Below, piece after piece: positions 1 through 8,800 of a stretch of DNA of 11,402 nt. A program made the translations under genes and the position numbers. The stretch is from assembly GCA_964644705.1 (NCBI GenBank), contig CAZXYF010000097.1, forward strand, positions 1 to 11,402, read 5' to 3'. The stretch is from CAZXYF01 sp964644705 (GTDB taxonomy: Bacteria; Planctomycetota; Brocadiia; SM23-32). The notes under the pieces are model-generated. The model did no database searches. It was not told where the DNA came from and saw nothing but the letters and a program-made list of their open reading frames with translations. Every line of letters begins with the position of its first letter. Within the stretch, counting starts at the first letter, position 1.

Positions 1-137
1 CGCCACCCGGCAGCTACTGGGTGAACGCGTTTTACGATCCCGGTGAGGCGGACAAGCGGGAATGGAAAACCCTCGGGCGAATCGAAGTCCCGAAAGAACC
101 CTCAGAGCATGTCATTGAGGTCAAGCCCGCCAGGTGA
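1..137 (+). CDS. C-terminal end of an unidentified protein (5' truncated by window edge)
   Basis: Reading from base 3, an open frame enters from the left edge and gives 44 residues before the TGA at 135-137. The other two forward frames hit a stop within the first 45 bases. The peptide starts PPGSYWVNAFYDPGE and ends with IEVKPAR. The pattern of a 'PPGsYwV.A' strand, a polar loop, a further strand and a charged tail resembles the last strands of a small beta-sandwich, such as carboxypeptidase-regulatory-like or other Ig-like modules of secreted proteins. That resemblance is an impression, and no family is assigned. The gene is convergent with the serpin, with the terminator hairpin at 192-233 between them. 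Too little is present to infer a function. Confidence 0.55.
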   Translation, partial: PPGSYWVNAFYDPGEADKREWKTLGRIEVPKEPSEHVIEVKPAR

Positions 138-191
138 TGGTGAAAGCGTAAGGCATATCCTGCGCTCAAAACGATGGGGGAACCCCCGTGG

Positions 192-233
192 GCGAAAAAC
201 AACGGCCCTGCAGCCATGTGACTGCAGGGCCGT
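192..233 (-). terminator. Rho-independent terminator of the serpin gene
   Basis: Bases 202-213 and 222-233 are perfect 12-bp inverted repeats (ACGGCCCTGCAG / CTGCAGGGCCGT) around an 8-base loop. Read on the minus strand, the stem is followed immediately by TTGTTTTT (193-201). The hairpin begins 40 bases past the serpin stop codon. The plus strand has only a G/T-mixed tail after the stem, so termination should act mainly on minus-strand transcripts. The stem could still block read-through from the convergent gene ending at 137. Confidence 0.85.
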
Positions 234-273
234 GTGTGGTTGTGTGTCTCGGTAAATCTCAATCGGGCTGCGT

Positions 274-1485
274 TTATTTACTCGGATTGAGCACGCGGCC
301 CATGAACAGGATCGCGCCCGTCTGGCGGTCGCGAATGAGGAAGAGGAAGGGGTGATCGGCGCGGAACGTTTTGGGTTTCCCCACAAAGGCCGATGTGGCT
401 CTCATGGAAACACCGGTGGCGGCCGCCGCTTCAGTGCCTTTCTCATACACGTCGACGTAGGCCTTGTGCACAACAGCCTGTATGGAGAGGTCTTTGTTGC
501 ACATCCCGCTGAAATTGGCCTTCTGAAGGTCAAACGCGTCCGGCATGCCCATTTTCTTCAGTATATCGCCGAGCATGAATTTGGATGTCAGTTTGAACTT
601 CGGCAACGCCACGATCACGCGCGCCTGTTGCATTTTGTCGGTCATGGCGCTGAGAGTCTTAGCGCTTAGCCCTTTCTCCAGCCGGGGCAGCCCGTCGTCC
701 TTCTTGGGGAGGATCACAAACATGGAGGTTTGTTGTCCTTTGTAGGGCAACTGGAGGACTTTGGCCGTTTTGGTTTCTTTGTAGCCAAACCTGTCGGTCT
801 GGTGCATGGTTGGAGTTTTGACCTTTTTCCCACCCAGAAGCTTGAACGGTTTTTTCCGGGTGGCCTTTTCTTTGAAAATGTTCGCCCAGCGGGCTTTGAA
901 GTAAATTGCGTTGGTCAGGACCAGCCGCGTCCTGATGGTGATGGAGTCTTTGGGCATCAGATTTTTGATTTTGTTCTTTGTTTTATCCGCCACCCACGAG
1001 TTGATCCGTCCGCGGACCTTCTCCGGGATTTGTTTGAAGTCCACCTGGTTGAGACCGGCACCGTAGTTTTTCTGGGTGAGCTGAAGGTACTGTTTGCGAA
1101 AACCGTAGCCCTTCTGTCCCCACAGAGCGTTGGCCACGCTGAGCTGAAGCTCTTCCTTCTTCTGAATTTCATTCAGATGACTGATCAGACGGTTGTATGC
1201 GGAGTGGAGTTGCTTGTTTTTCATTCTGAAATGGAGCACCTTTTTCATCTGATCGGCGGTCTTCCCGCGTGCTCCGGCGTAGGTCATACCGAGAGCGGTT
1301 GAGACGCTGAACGGACTGAAAAACAGGTTTTTCTCCGCGTTGTCTTTGGATTTGAGGATCTGATCATACAGATCGAGGGCAAAAGCGTTGTTATCACGGG
1401 CCAGTTCCTTCTCCGGCGCCTCGCCGGCGTGGAGAGGAGAGACAATCGACAGTGCGAGCAACAGCGTAATGATAATGCGATACAT
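274..1485 (-). CDS. Secreted inhibitory-type serpin (serine protease inhibitor)
   Basis: This 403-aa protein matches the serpin fold along its full length, close to the usual 370-400 aa plus signal peptide. Residues 1-20 (ending in SPLHA) form a Sec signal peptide with no lipobox, so the mature protein should act outside the cytoplasm. Serpin signatures in order include NLFFSPFSVSTALGM, LVLTNAIYFKARW, LQLPYKG, the helical MGMPDAF segment and FRADHPFLFLIRD near the C-terminus. The hinge EKGTEAAAATG (about residues 348-358) has the small-residue P15-P8 run needed for loop insertion, so an inhibitory rather than storage serpin is expected. By alignment with antithrombin and alpha-1-antitrypsin, P4-P1' falls on M-R-A-T-S, give or take one residue. 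In-frame GTG (1494) and ATG (1491) codons lie upstream, but the Shine-Dalgarno AGGAAGG (1494-1500) is correctly spaced (8 bases) only for the ATG at 1485. It lies downstream of, and on the same strand as, the 302-aa gene and the alpha-2-macroglobulin. The target protease is unknown. Confidence 0.96.
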   Translation of the reverse strand: MYRIIITLLLALSIVSPLHAGEAPEKELARDNNAFALDLYDQILKSKDNAEKNLFFSPFSVSTALGMTYAGARGKTADQMKKVLHFRMKNKQLHSAYNRLISHLNEIQKKEELQLSVANALWGQKGYGFRKQYLQLTQKNYGAGLNQVDFKQIPEKVRGRINSWVADKTKNKIKNLMPKDSITIRTRLVLTNAIYFKARWANIFKEKATRKKPFKLLGGKKVKTPTMHQTDRFGYKETKTAKVLQLPYKGQQTSMFVILPKKDDGLPRLEKGLSAKTLSAMTDKMQQARVIVALPKFKLTSKFMLGDILKKMGMPDAFDLQKANFSGMCNKDLSIQAVVHKAYVDVYEKGTEAAAATGVSMRATSAFVGKPKTFRADHPFLFLIRDRQTGAILFMGRVLNPSK

Positions 1486-1493
1486 GAGCATCA

Positions 1494-1500
1494 CCTTCCT
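1494..1500 (-). promoter_or_regulatory. Ribosome binding site that decides the serpin start
   Basis: On the minus strand AGGAAGG occupies 1500-1494. The codons GTG (1494-1492), ATG (1491-1489) and ATG (1485-1483) are all in frame. The GTG overlaps the site and the first ATG is only 2 bases away, while the second ATG is 8 bases away. The 1485 start is therefore preferred, and it also gives the cleaner signal peptide. Confidence 0.75.
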
Positions 1501-1558
1501 AAATGGAGTAAACCGAAAAGAGTTCGTGTTATACGGTTATGCAAAAAAGATTCTAAAG

Positions 1559-1574
1559 TTCTTGCCAGCAAGAA
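1559..1574. promoter_or_regulatory. Inverted repeat upstream of the serpin gene (candidate operator)
   Basis: TTCTTGC-CA-GCAAGAA is a perfect 7-2-7 inverted repeat centred about 80 bases upstream of the serpin ATG, in an A/T-rich stretch (1540-1592) unlike its GC-rich surroundings. The two-base centre makes it more like a dimeric-regulator site than an RNA hairpin. No convincing -35/-10 pair could be placed around it, although weak -10-like boxes (TTTAGAAT, TATAAC) lie just downstream on the minus strand. A chance repeat remains possible. Confidence 0.35.
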
Positions 1575-1656
1575 AAGTAAAAATCTAATAATCACCGGTC
1601 CAGCGGGCGCGGAGGTCGGCGGGGTGTTTGGGCTATTTGTCCGTGGGAGTAGGATG

Positions 1657-1691
1657 AAACCTGGAATCTCCGGGGCAAGCCCGGAGGGTTT
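1657..1691. terminator. GC-rich hairpin in the gap between the 302-aa gene and the serpin (possible terminator)
   Basis: CTCCGGG (1668-1674) and CCCGGAG (1680-1686) form a 7-bp stem with a 5-base loop. AAACC (1657-1661) and GGTTT (1687-1691) can extend it across a bulge. It lies about 60 bases past the stop of the 302-aa gene. No proper T-tract follows on the minus strand. The T-rich run is on the plus side (1689-1714, ending in T7), where no gene reads into it. It may end or attenuate the upstream unit, but it is not a classical intrinsic terminator for either strand. Confidence 0.3.
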
Positions 1692-1748
1692 ATTTCGTCT
1701 GTTCCTCTTTTTTTAGGTTGAAGCCTGTGCAGGCCCGGTCAGGTTCGA

Positions 1749-2657
1749 TCAGTTCTCTTTTGCTTCCACTGTGACCGGTCGGGCGCATATGCGACCGGTC
1801 CATACGCGCGACTGATCTTTCACTCCCGCCCTGGATCCGTCGTATTTGTTGATGTAGCACACCGTAATCACATATTCGCCCGGTTTTTTCAACTTGCCCG
1901 AGTTGAATCCATGCCGATAGGGAACGTAGCGGGTCTGACCCGGGTCCAGCCGAATGAAGTGTTGTTTTTTGGGCTTTTGACGTTTCTTCCTGGGAGCAAG
2001 GTCGATTGTTCGGGTCTTGCCCTCGGGATTTTCAATGCTGGCCTTAACGCGGGTGTGATGAGGCGAGCCATTCACCAGTATGGGCTTTTTGGTGGTGTTT
2101 TTCAGCACGAGGTAGATCAGCCGGTACCGGGCGTTCCCGTTCCCCGGTTGGTGAACCAGCAGGCGTGCGGACAGACCTTTGGCTGGGTCGCTCCAGGGCA
2201 GACGTTTGAGTGATTTCACGGTTTCTTCTATTTGGTTGGCAGCTGCAGCCTCCCGGTAGTACGCTGCGTTTGAAACGTCGTAACGCCCGTCATCGCTCTT
2301 GGTAGAAGACATCAGGAACCATATGCCTCTCTGGCCCTGTTGATACATTCGTCCGCGCAGGTTGGGGCTTGTCTGCACCGTCAGCCCGCCCTTTTTCCCT
2401 TTCTTCTTTTTCGGTTTTCTCTTTTTCCGGAACCGTACCTTGACGGTGTCGGTGTCCATCTTGCCCTTCAAAAATCGTTTGATCTGGATGGTTCCGGTAC
2501 CTTTCGTTTCATCCACATTTTTCATGGTGCCGGAGACGATGTAGCGTGCACGGTCGACGTAGACCTCCCGAGGCACATACACCCGCATAGCGTGAACGGT
2601 GGATGCGGCCACCAATAACGTAAATATTGTTCCAAATAAAATTGAACGAATGCGCAT
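1749..2657 (-). CDS. Secreted two-domain protein with basic loops, function unknown
   Basis: The 302-aa product starts with a clear Sec signal peptide (MRIRSILFGT, hydrophobic to residue 20, ending STVHA at about 23). The ATG at 2657 has GGAAGGAG 6 bases upstream. Residues about 32-75 (YVDRARYIVSGTMKNV, then GTIQIKRFLKGK) resemble the 'vv.G.v..v...LKG' beta-barrel modules of exported proteins. Residues about 161-298 have alternating strands typical of an Ig-like beta-sandwich (ARLLVHQ, LIYLVLKNTTKKPILV, LDPGQTRYVPY, PGEYVITVCYI), somewhat like BsuPI-type modules. Neither is a firm family call. Two strongly basic stretches interrupt the strands: residues 73-89, and 223-231 (RKKRQKPKK). They could bind an anionic polymer or surface. 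The gene sits between the alpha-2-macroglobulin (170-base gap) and the serpin (about 260 bases), all on one strand, so a role beside these inhibitors is a guess from context. No catalytic motif is visible. Confidence 0.9.
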   Translation of the reverse strand: MRIRSILFGTIFTLLVAASTVHAMRVYVPREVYVDRARYIVSGTMKNVDETKGTGTIQIKRFLKGKMDTDTVKVRFRKKRKPKKKKGKKGGLTVQTSPNLRGRMYQQGQRGIWFLMSSTKSDDGRYDVSNAAYYREAAAANQIEETVKSLKRLPWSDPAKGLSARLLVHQPGNGNARYRLIYLVLKNTTKKPILVNGSPHHTRVKASIENPEGKTRTIDLAPRKKRQKPKKQHFIRLDPGQTRYVPYRHGFNSGKLKKPGEYVITVCYINKYDGSRAGVKDQSRVWTGRICARPVTVEAKEN

Positions 2658-2777
2658 GGGCGACTCCTTCCAGCAGTTGATTCTGCAGTGGAAAAGTAGG
2701 CGAAGTGCACAGAAGATTGCTGAGGCGAATTCCCTTTATTTATCTGATTAGACGCGTTCCCGGGTGAAAAGTTCCCG

Positions 2778-2806
2778 CAAAAACCGAAAAATGTGGAATT
2801 TTACGG
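2778..2806 (-). terminator. Weak intrinsic terminator after the alpha-2-macroglobulin gene
   Basis: On the minus strand, 22 bases past the macroglobulin TAA, CCGTAAAA (2806-2799) and TTTTTCGG (2791-2784) pair with one T-T mismatch around a 7-base loop. TTTTT (2783-2779) follows directly. The stem is A/T-rich and thus weak, but its position and T-run fit an intrinsic terminator. Partial read-through into the 302-aa gene is quite possible. Confidence 0.35.
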
Positions 2807-2827
2807 ATTACAAGTTTGGATCACTGT

Positions 2828-5800
2828 TTATTTGTCCGTAATTGTGATCACCTGCTCGTTACTGTTGGCGCGTAGTTTGGGCGCGTACATTCCGTAGAGG
2901 ACGCTGGGCAGGGCGTGGAAACGGCCGGGGATCTCCGCCCGCAGCCGGTAGCGCAGCAGGTGCTCGCCCTGCTGGAGGTCGCGCACGAAGAATGTCACCA
3001 TCTCGTCGCGCAGCTGCATGTAGCTGTAGAATCCCTCCTGGCGCTTACCGCCGCTGCGGAGCCGGATGGGTTCGCAGCCGGCGGGTTTTTTGTCCTCGAA
3101 ACACAGGTACGTGTAATTGTTGTCGGAGTTGACCTCGAGCTCCACCTGGATGATATCTCCGCTCTCGACGCGGTCACCGTGCTCCAGCGGGATGCGTTTG
3201 TAGCGCAGACGTTTCTCCTTGATTTTCTGGCCCTCCGCGCCCTCCACTTCCACCTCGTGGTCGATCTGTTTGAGGCGGAAGTAGCGCCGCTGGACCTCAA
3301 GGCGATGGCCGGCGGCGCGTATGTCCTTCTCTTTGGTGAAGTAGCGCAGGTAGGAGTTGTAATACAGCGCGCCGGGGCCCTCTTTGGTTATCTTGAGTGT
3401 GTGGGTGCCGCCGGTCAGGGCCTTGCCCTCGATCACCAGCCGGTTGTCGTAGGTGAAGAAGTTGTCGCGGTTGATTTTCACCTTCTTGACGCTTTCTCCG
3501 TCGTCCAGGTTCAGCGTCAGGGTATAGTCGAAGTTGCCCTCACCGGTGGCGGCAACGAACTCCGACATGGCGGCTATGCAGAGGGTCGTGTCCCGGGTGG
3601 AGTTCCAGTAGTAGCCGTTGCGCCGGTTTTCCAGCAGCCACCTGACCAGTCCGGGCGCATCCTTGCTCTCGGGCTTGAGTCGCACGATGGCCCGCAGAAT
3701 CCAGGCGTTGGTCTCGATGTCGTTGTTCCACCAGTACCACCACCCGCTCTCGGGCGTGCGGAACCAGACCTTGCCGGTTTTCTCGTGCTCCTGCCGGTAC
3801 TGCATGATGTTGCGCAGAACGGTCTTGGCCCGTTTCTTCTCACCGAGTTCCGCCAGCGCAAGGCTCAGCAGCGCCCTGCCGTAGTGGTTCAGTTTGTCGC
3901 GCCCCTCGAAGAGGCGGTCCAGGCAGTCGTCGGGGCGCTCGTCGTTCTTATCCTTATCCACCGCGCGCATGTCCTTCTGCGCCAGGACATAGCATGCGAG
4001 GGCGTGACGGGAGTGGGGTGTCCAGTGTTCCGCCGCCATTTTTTGCTGTTCCCAGTCTTTGAGGAAGCGCAGGCCCTGTCTGATCATATCTCGATCCACC
4101 TTGACGTCCGCCTGCTGAGCTTCCAGCAGCGAGTAGATTACGTAGGCTGTCATATAGCCGCTGGAGTCGCCTTTCTTCCACCATCCCCATCCGCCGTCGT
4201 CGTGCTGCATGGATTGTAGGCGGCGCAGGCCTTTGCCGATGATATCGTGCATCTTATCGGAGTCGAAGACCGGGTTGTCGGCGTAGATTTTGATGTTTTC
4301 GCCCTTCTCGGTGCGGCGTATCTCCTCCATTCGGCCGCGCGCCTTCTTCACGTCCTCCAGCTCGATGCCCATGTTCTGCAGGGTATCCAGGGTGAGGACG
4401 GCCGGCAGGAACCGGCTCGTGGTCTGTTCGGTGCAGCCGTAGGGGTACTCGAGACAGTAGGGCAGGGCATCCAGCATCGCGCCCACCAGCGTGGGGGAGT
4501 ACTGGACCTCCAGGCGGGTCAGCTGGGGGCGACGCTTTTCCGGCACCCTGAACTTCAGGGTGTGGCTGTTTTGTTTCTCGTGGGGCCGCATCGAGCCCGT
4601 CCTCGCGACCTGTTTGGTCATACCGTGGACCATAACCGGGAAGGATTTCCGCATCGCATCGGATTCCTCATCGGTCAGGGCCTTCACGGTTATATCCGCC
4701 GTTCCCTCCTTGAGCACTTTCACGCGCCAGTCAACACGCCTGGTGCCGTCGGCGGGCACTTCGACCTCCCGTTTCGCGGGGTGGTCGTCCATGAGCTTGA
4801 GCAGCTTGTCGGGCAGTTCGATGCTGACGCGTGCGGTTTTGGCTTCATCCAGGTAGTTATGGACGTTGGCACTGAGGACCACCTGATCGTATTCGAGGAA
4901 GAACCGCGGGGCCTGGAGCCGCACCAGCAGATTCTTGGTGGTGATGGCCTCGGCGGTGGTCTCGCCAACGCGGGTGCCGCGGGTCATGGCCCAGGAGTTT
5001 ATCCGCCAGGTGGTCAGGTTTTCCGGCATCTCGACGGTGGCGGTGGCTTTGCCGTCCTCGCCGGTGGTGATGGTGGGCTGCCAGATAGCGGTATCGGCGA
5101 ACTCCTGCCGGACCTTCGCCTTCTTCATCTTTTGCTTTCCGCCCGCCGGGGCGGCCGGTTTATTGGCCATCTTTTTTGCCTTCATCTTCTCGCGGGGCGC
5201 CCTACCACCCCCGCCGCTGACAGCTGCGACGGTGTCCATGGCAGCTTCTTCTGATCGCGCCCCCATGGCTCTCATCCCACTCGAGTGTCTGCGCCCGCTC
5301 CAGCGCTGGAGTTCCTTGTCTCCGAAGGTGTTCCAGTTCGTCCCCGTCATGCCCCAGTAGCCGCGCCACGCGGGTGGGCGAAGCCCCCGGTACCTGTACG
5401 GGCGCCGGACTCTACCCGTGGAGCTGAACTGCTCGGTGAGGTTGGTCCGCATCTGGAGACGGTGACGGCGGACGCGACCGTGGAAGAACTTTTTTATCTC
5501 GGGCGTGTACTCGCTCTGGATGTAGGTCACGGATTTGTCGTAGCCGGTCAGGCAGACCTGCGCATTGACCGGGTTGCCCTTCGTATCGGTGGCGCGGAGA
5601 CTGATTTGTGCCTTCTCGCCGGGTTTATAGGTCCCCTTATCGGTGCTGACGTTGAGGTTCACGACGCCCTTTTTTGGGGGGACGCAGAGGCGTTTCATCT
5701 GCTGATGAACACGGGCGTCGGCCACGGTGGTGGCCTCCACGAAAAAGTTCGGGCGGTGCTGCCGTTTTATGGGTATGTCAATCACCCTGTGGCCGTCGGG

Positions 5801-8800
5801 TAGGTGCAGCAGCTGCCAGTTCAGCAGATGCCCATCGTCAACCTCGTTGGAGAACAGCACGTAGGAATCGGGATGGCGGGTGTTTATCATCAGGTGGGCG
5901 GTATCGCCCGGCTCGTAGGTGCGCTTATCGGTTATAAGCTCCAGGTTGTTGAAGCGGTGGAGCCGTCCGTCGAAATCCTCACCGCAGACCCAGACCAGCC
6001 CGTATCCACGGACGGTGCCGCCCCATTTATCGGGTGCCTCGAACTTGATCCGGAGCCGGTCGCTGCGCTCATGGCGGAGACGGAACTTCAGCCGCCCGCG
6101 CTCATTGGTGGAGGCCTTCCAGCTCTTGATCTTTTCCTGCTTGATTTCGCCGTTCTGGGGTCCTCCATAGGCCACGCGGGAGACGGTGACCTGTCCCTCG
6201 GTCTGGACGGGCTCGCCGTCGGGAGTGTTGCAGCGGATCGTTATCTGCATCTCCTCCCCGGGCCGATACCAGCCCCCACCGGTATTGACGTGCGCGTAGT
6301 ATGCCTGTCGGGTAACCTTGATGGCGCCCTTGCCCTTGATAACGCGGCGGCTGGGATCCCGGACCTCCGCTTTGATGATGTAGCGATGATCCAGGTCACC
6401 GTGCTGTTTCAGGGCGCTGGAGGTATCTATCTCGACCTCCAGGGTTCCGTCCTCATCGAGCGTGCCCTCCCCCTGCTTGACCAGCTCGCGGGGCGGATGG
6501 GAGGCGCTGCGACCGTGGTAGTATCCCCACCACCATCGCGGGGCGACGTAGCTGCGCCGGTGGTGGCGCCACCACGGGAACCAGTCGTAGTCATACCAGA
6601 CGTATCCGTAGCCGGGGCCGTAGAGCCAGTCCCAGTAGCCGCCGGGGTAGGAGCGGTGGCGGTATTCCTCGCGGAAGACACGGTATTTGACGGTGCCCTT
6701 CGTGACGGGCTTGCCGAAGTAGTAGTTGGCCTTGATCTTTGCCTTTACGGTCTGGCCGAGCTTCGCGTGGGTGGTGGAGGGCTCGACGCTGACTTCGAAC
6801 TCGGGTTTTTTGTATTCCTCGACGCGGAAGTTCTGCCCGCCGACGTAGTTGCGGCCATGCACCTTTATGCGATACACCCCCAGCATCGGCTCTTCCTCGA
6901 GGGTGAAGGAACCCTCGTATCCGCCGAACCGGTCGGTCGTGCCGGCCTCGCTGTGGATCCTGTTGCCCTTCGGGTCGCGGACGGCGATGCTGACTGAGCG
7001 GATGTCGGCGTTTTCAAATACCCCGTTGCGTCCCGTGCGCAGCCAGAGCTTGAACCTCACGGTCTGTTCGGGGCGATAGACCGGCCGGTCGGTGATGACG
7101 TATGCCCAGCGGCCGCGCCGCATCCGGGAGGGGCTGTAGCGGTTGTAGTATCGCATCCCGGTCCACGCCAGGCGCCCCTCGCCGGCGCTGACCAGCAGGT
7201 GAACACGGTGACGGTAGTTGTCGGAGTCCCGAGCGGGAGTGACGATCTCCTGCTGTCGGGCCTGATCCTCCTCCGGGGGGAGGATACGTTCGGCGTCATC
7301 GGGCTCTTTTTGGCCGAAAAGGATTAGTCCCCGCTCGCCGGTGGTGGCCTGGTGCATCTTCTTTTTATAGACGTATTTGTGGCCGCCATCCTTCTTGTCC
7401 ACTCGTTTTCGCCAGGTTTCGAGGATGCGGACGTCGGCGTCCTTGACCGGCGCGCCGCCATCGGCGCCCGAGATGTAGTAGAGTTTGCCCCGGTCGGTGT
7501 TTTTCTGCACGATGGCGAGGTCGGTCAGGACCATGACCGCGCGACTGGCGCCGAGGGTCAGGAGCTTCTGCCCGGTGACCTGTTCGTGCTCTTTCGGGGG
7601 TTTTTCCCTGTAGCAGTACACAAGGTAGCCGCCGCGGTCTTTGATCGGCGTCTGGATGGTGGCGTGGGCGGCGCGGTGAGAACCGTCATCCTCAACCTCG
7701 GTGGCCCAGCGCGCGACCACCTTGCCGGTGTATTTCGCGGACATTTTGTGTATCCAGTAATCCCAGTCGTCATGGTCATCTTCCCGGCGCATGAAGTATC
7801 GGTCCCAGCGGCGGAGGGCATAGTGGTGGTAGTGGTGTTTGCGCTTTTCGTTGATCCTGTTACGCAGCTCGCGGAGGAATCCCTCTATATCAATCCTGCG
7901 GGCGACGAACCAGACTTTATCCAGGTTACGGTGAGTTATCTGCACCTTCGCGGGGCGGCCGGGCAGCTGCACGCCCATGCGGCTGAGCTTGACCTCGTGG
8001 GCTTTTATTTGCCGTACCTGGGAGGCGGCTTTGCCGGCCCAATTGCGGTCGGCGAACTTCGTGTGGACGCCGTCGTATTCGGCGATCGCGGCGTTGTACT
8101 GCTGGCGGCTCTGGTAGTAGAAGCCCGCGGCATATTTTGACTGCGCTGCGTAGCCACTTCTGGTGTAGTCGTTCTCCACCTTGCGCAGGAGCCGCAACAC
8201 GTTGAACCGATCCGGGAGGGTGATCCGGCGAACGTGGCCACCCACGAGGGTGAGGGTTTCGTCATCTTTCAGCTCCCAGGGGTTGTAGTCCTTGAGTTCC
8301 TGCTTGAGGGGCTGCTTGCCGTTGTGGTGATAGAGGCCGGCGCAGCGATTGAGCCTGTCCATCCCGAAGCGGCTGCGGGCGAGCATGGCCTGGCGGTAGT
8401 AGCTCAGGGCGGTAAATTTGCCGTTTTCGGTCCGATCGAGATGCCGGATCCGATCCAGCAGGAAGAGCATCTTCTGATCATCGGTCAGGTCCCCGGAGTA
8501 TTTTTTGGGTTTGGAGGGGAAGATCGGCTCACCGTCGGGCCCCACGCGCAGACCGGTGGGTCGTTTGCGGCGCTGGTGGTAGTGGGAGTAGTACTCGTCG
8601 AAGTCCTCCTCGCCGGCGGTTTGTGCGCGGAACTCGTCGCGCTCGCCCCACCACCGATACCAGAAATACCATTGATGGGAATAGATGCCGAAGCGCGTGA
8701 CGGCGGAGGTGAGGTCGAACAGGCAGTTGATGCGTTCCTCGTGCCAGCCCTTGCGATCCTCGGCCGGCATGACCAGGGTGTTCCCTGCGGAATGATCGTA

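Noticed and set aside
1773..1800. Two GACCGGTC palindromes flanking GCATATGC near the end of the 302-aa gene, plus another ACCGGTCC at 1594
   Set aside because: The pair lies inside coding sequence (ending TGRICARPVTV) and is not perfectly symmetric. The third copy is short enough to be chance.
5804..6997. Long open frame (397 codons) on the plus strand opposite the macroglobulin
   Set aside because: It is antisense to a well-supported coding region. Its Val/Leu/Gly/Ala-rich translation has no domain motifs, as expected for a shadow frame of a GC-rich gene. The frames at 2915-4219, 4247-5254, 7352-8140 and 8234-9235 are rejected for the same reason.
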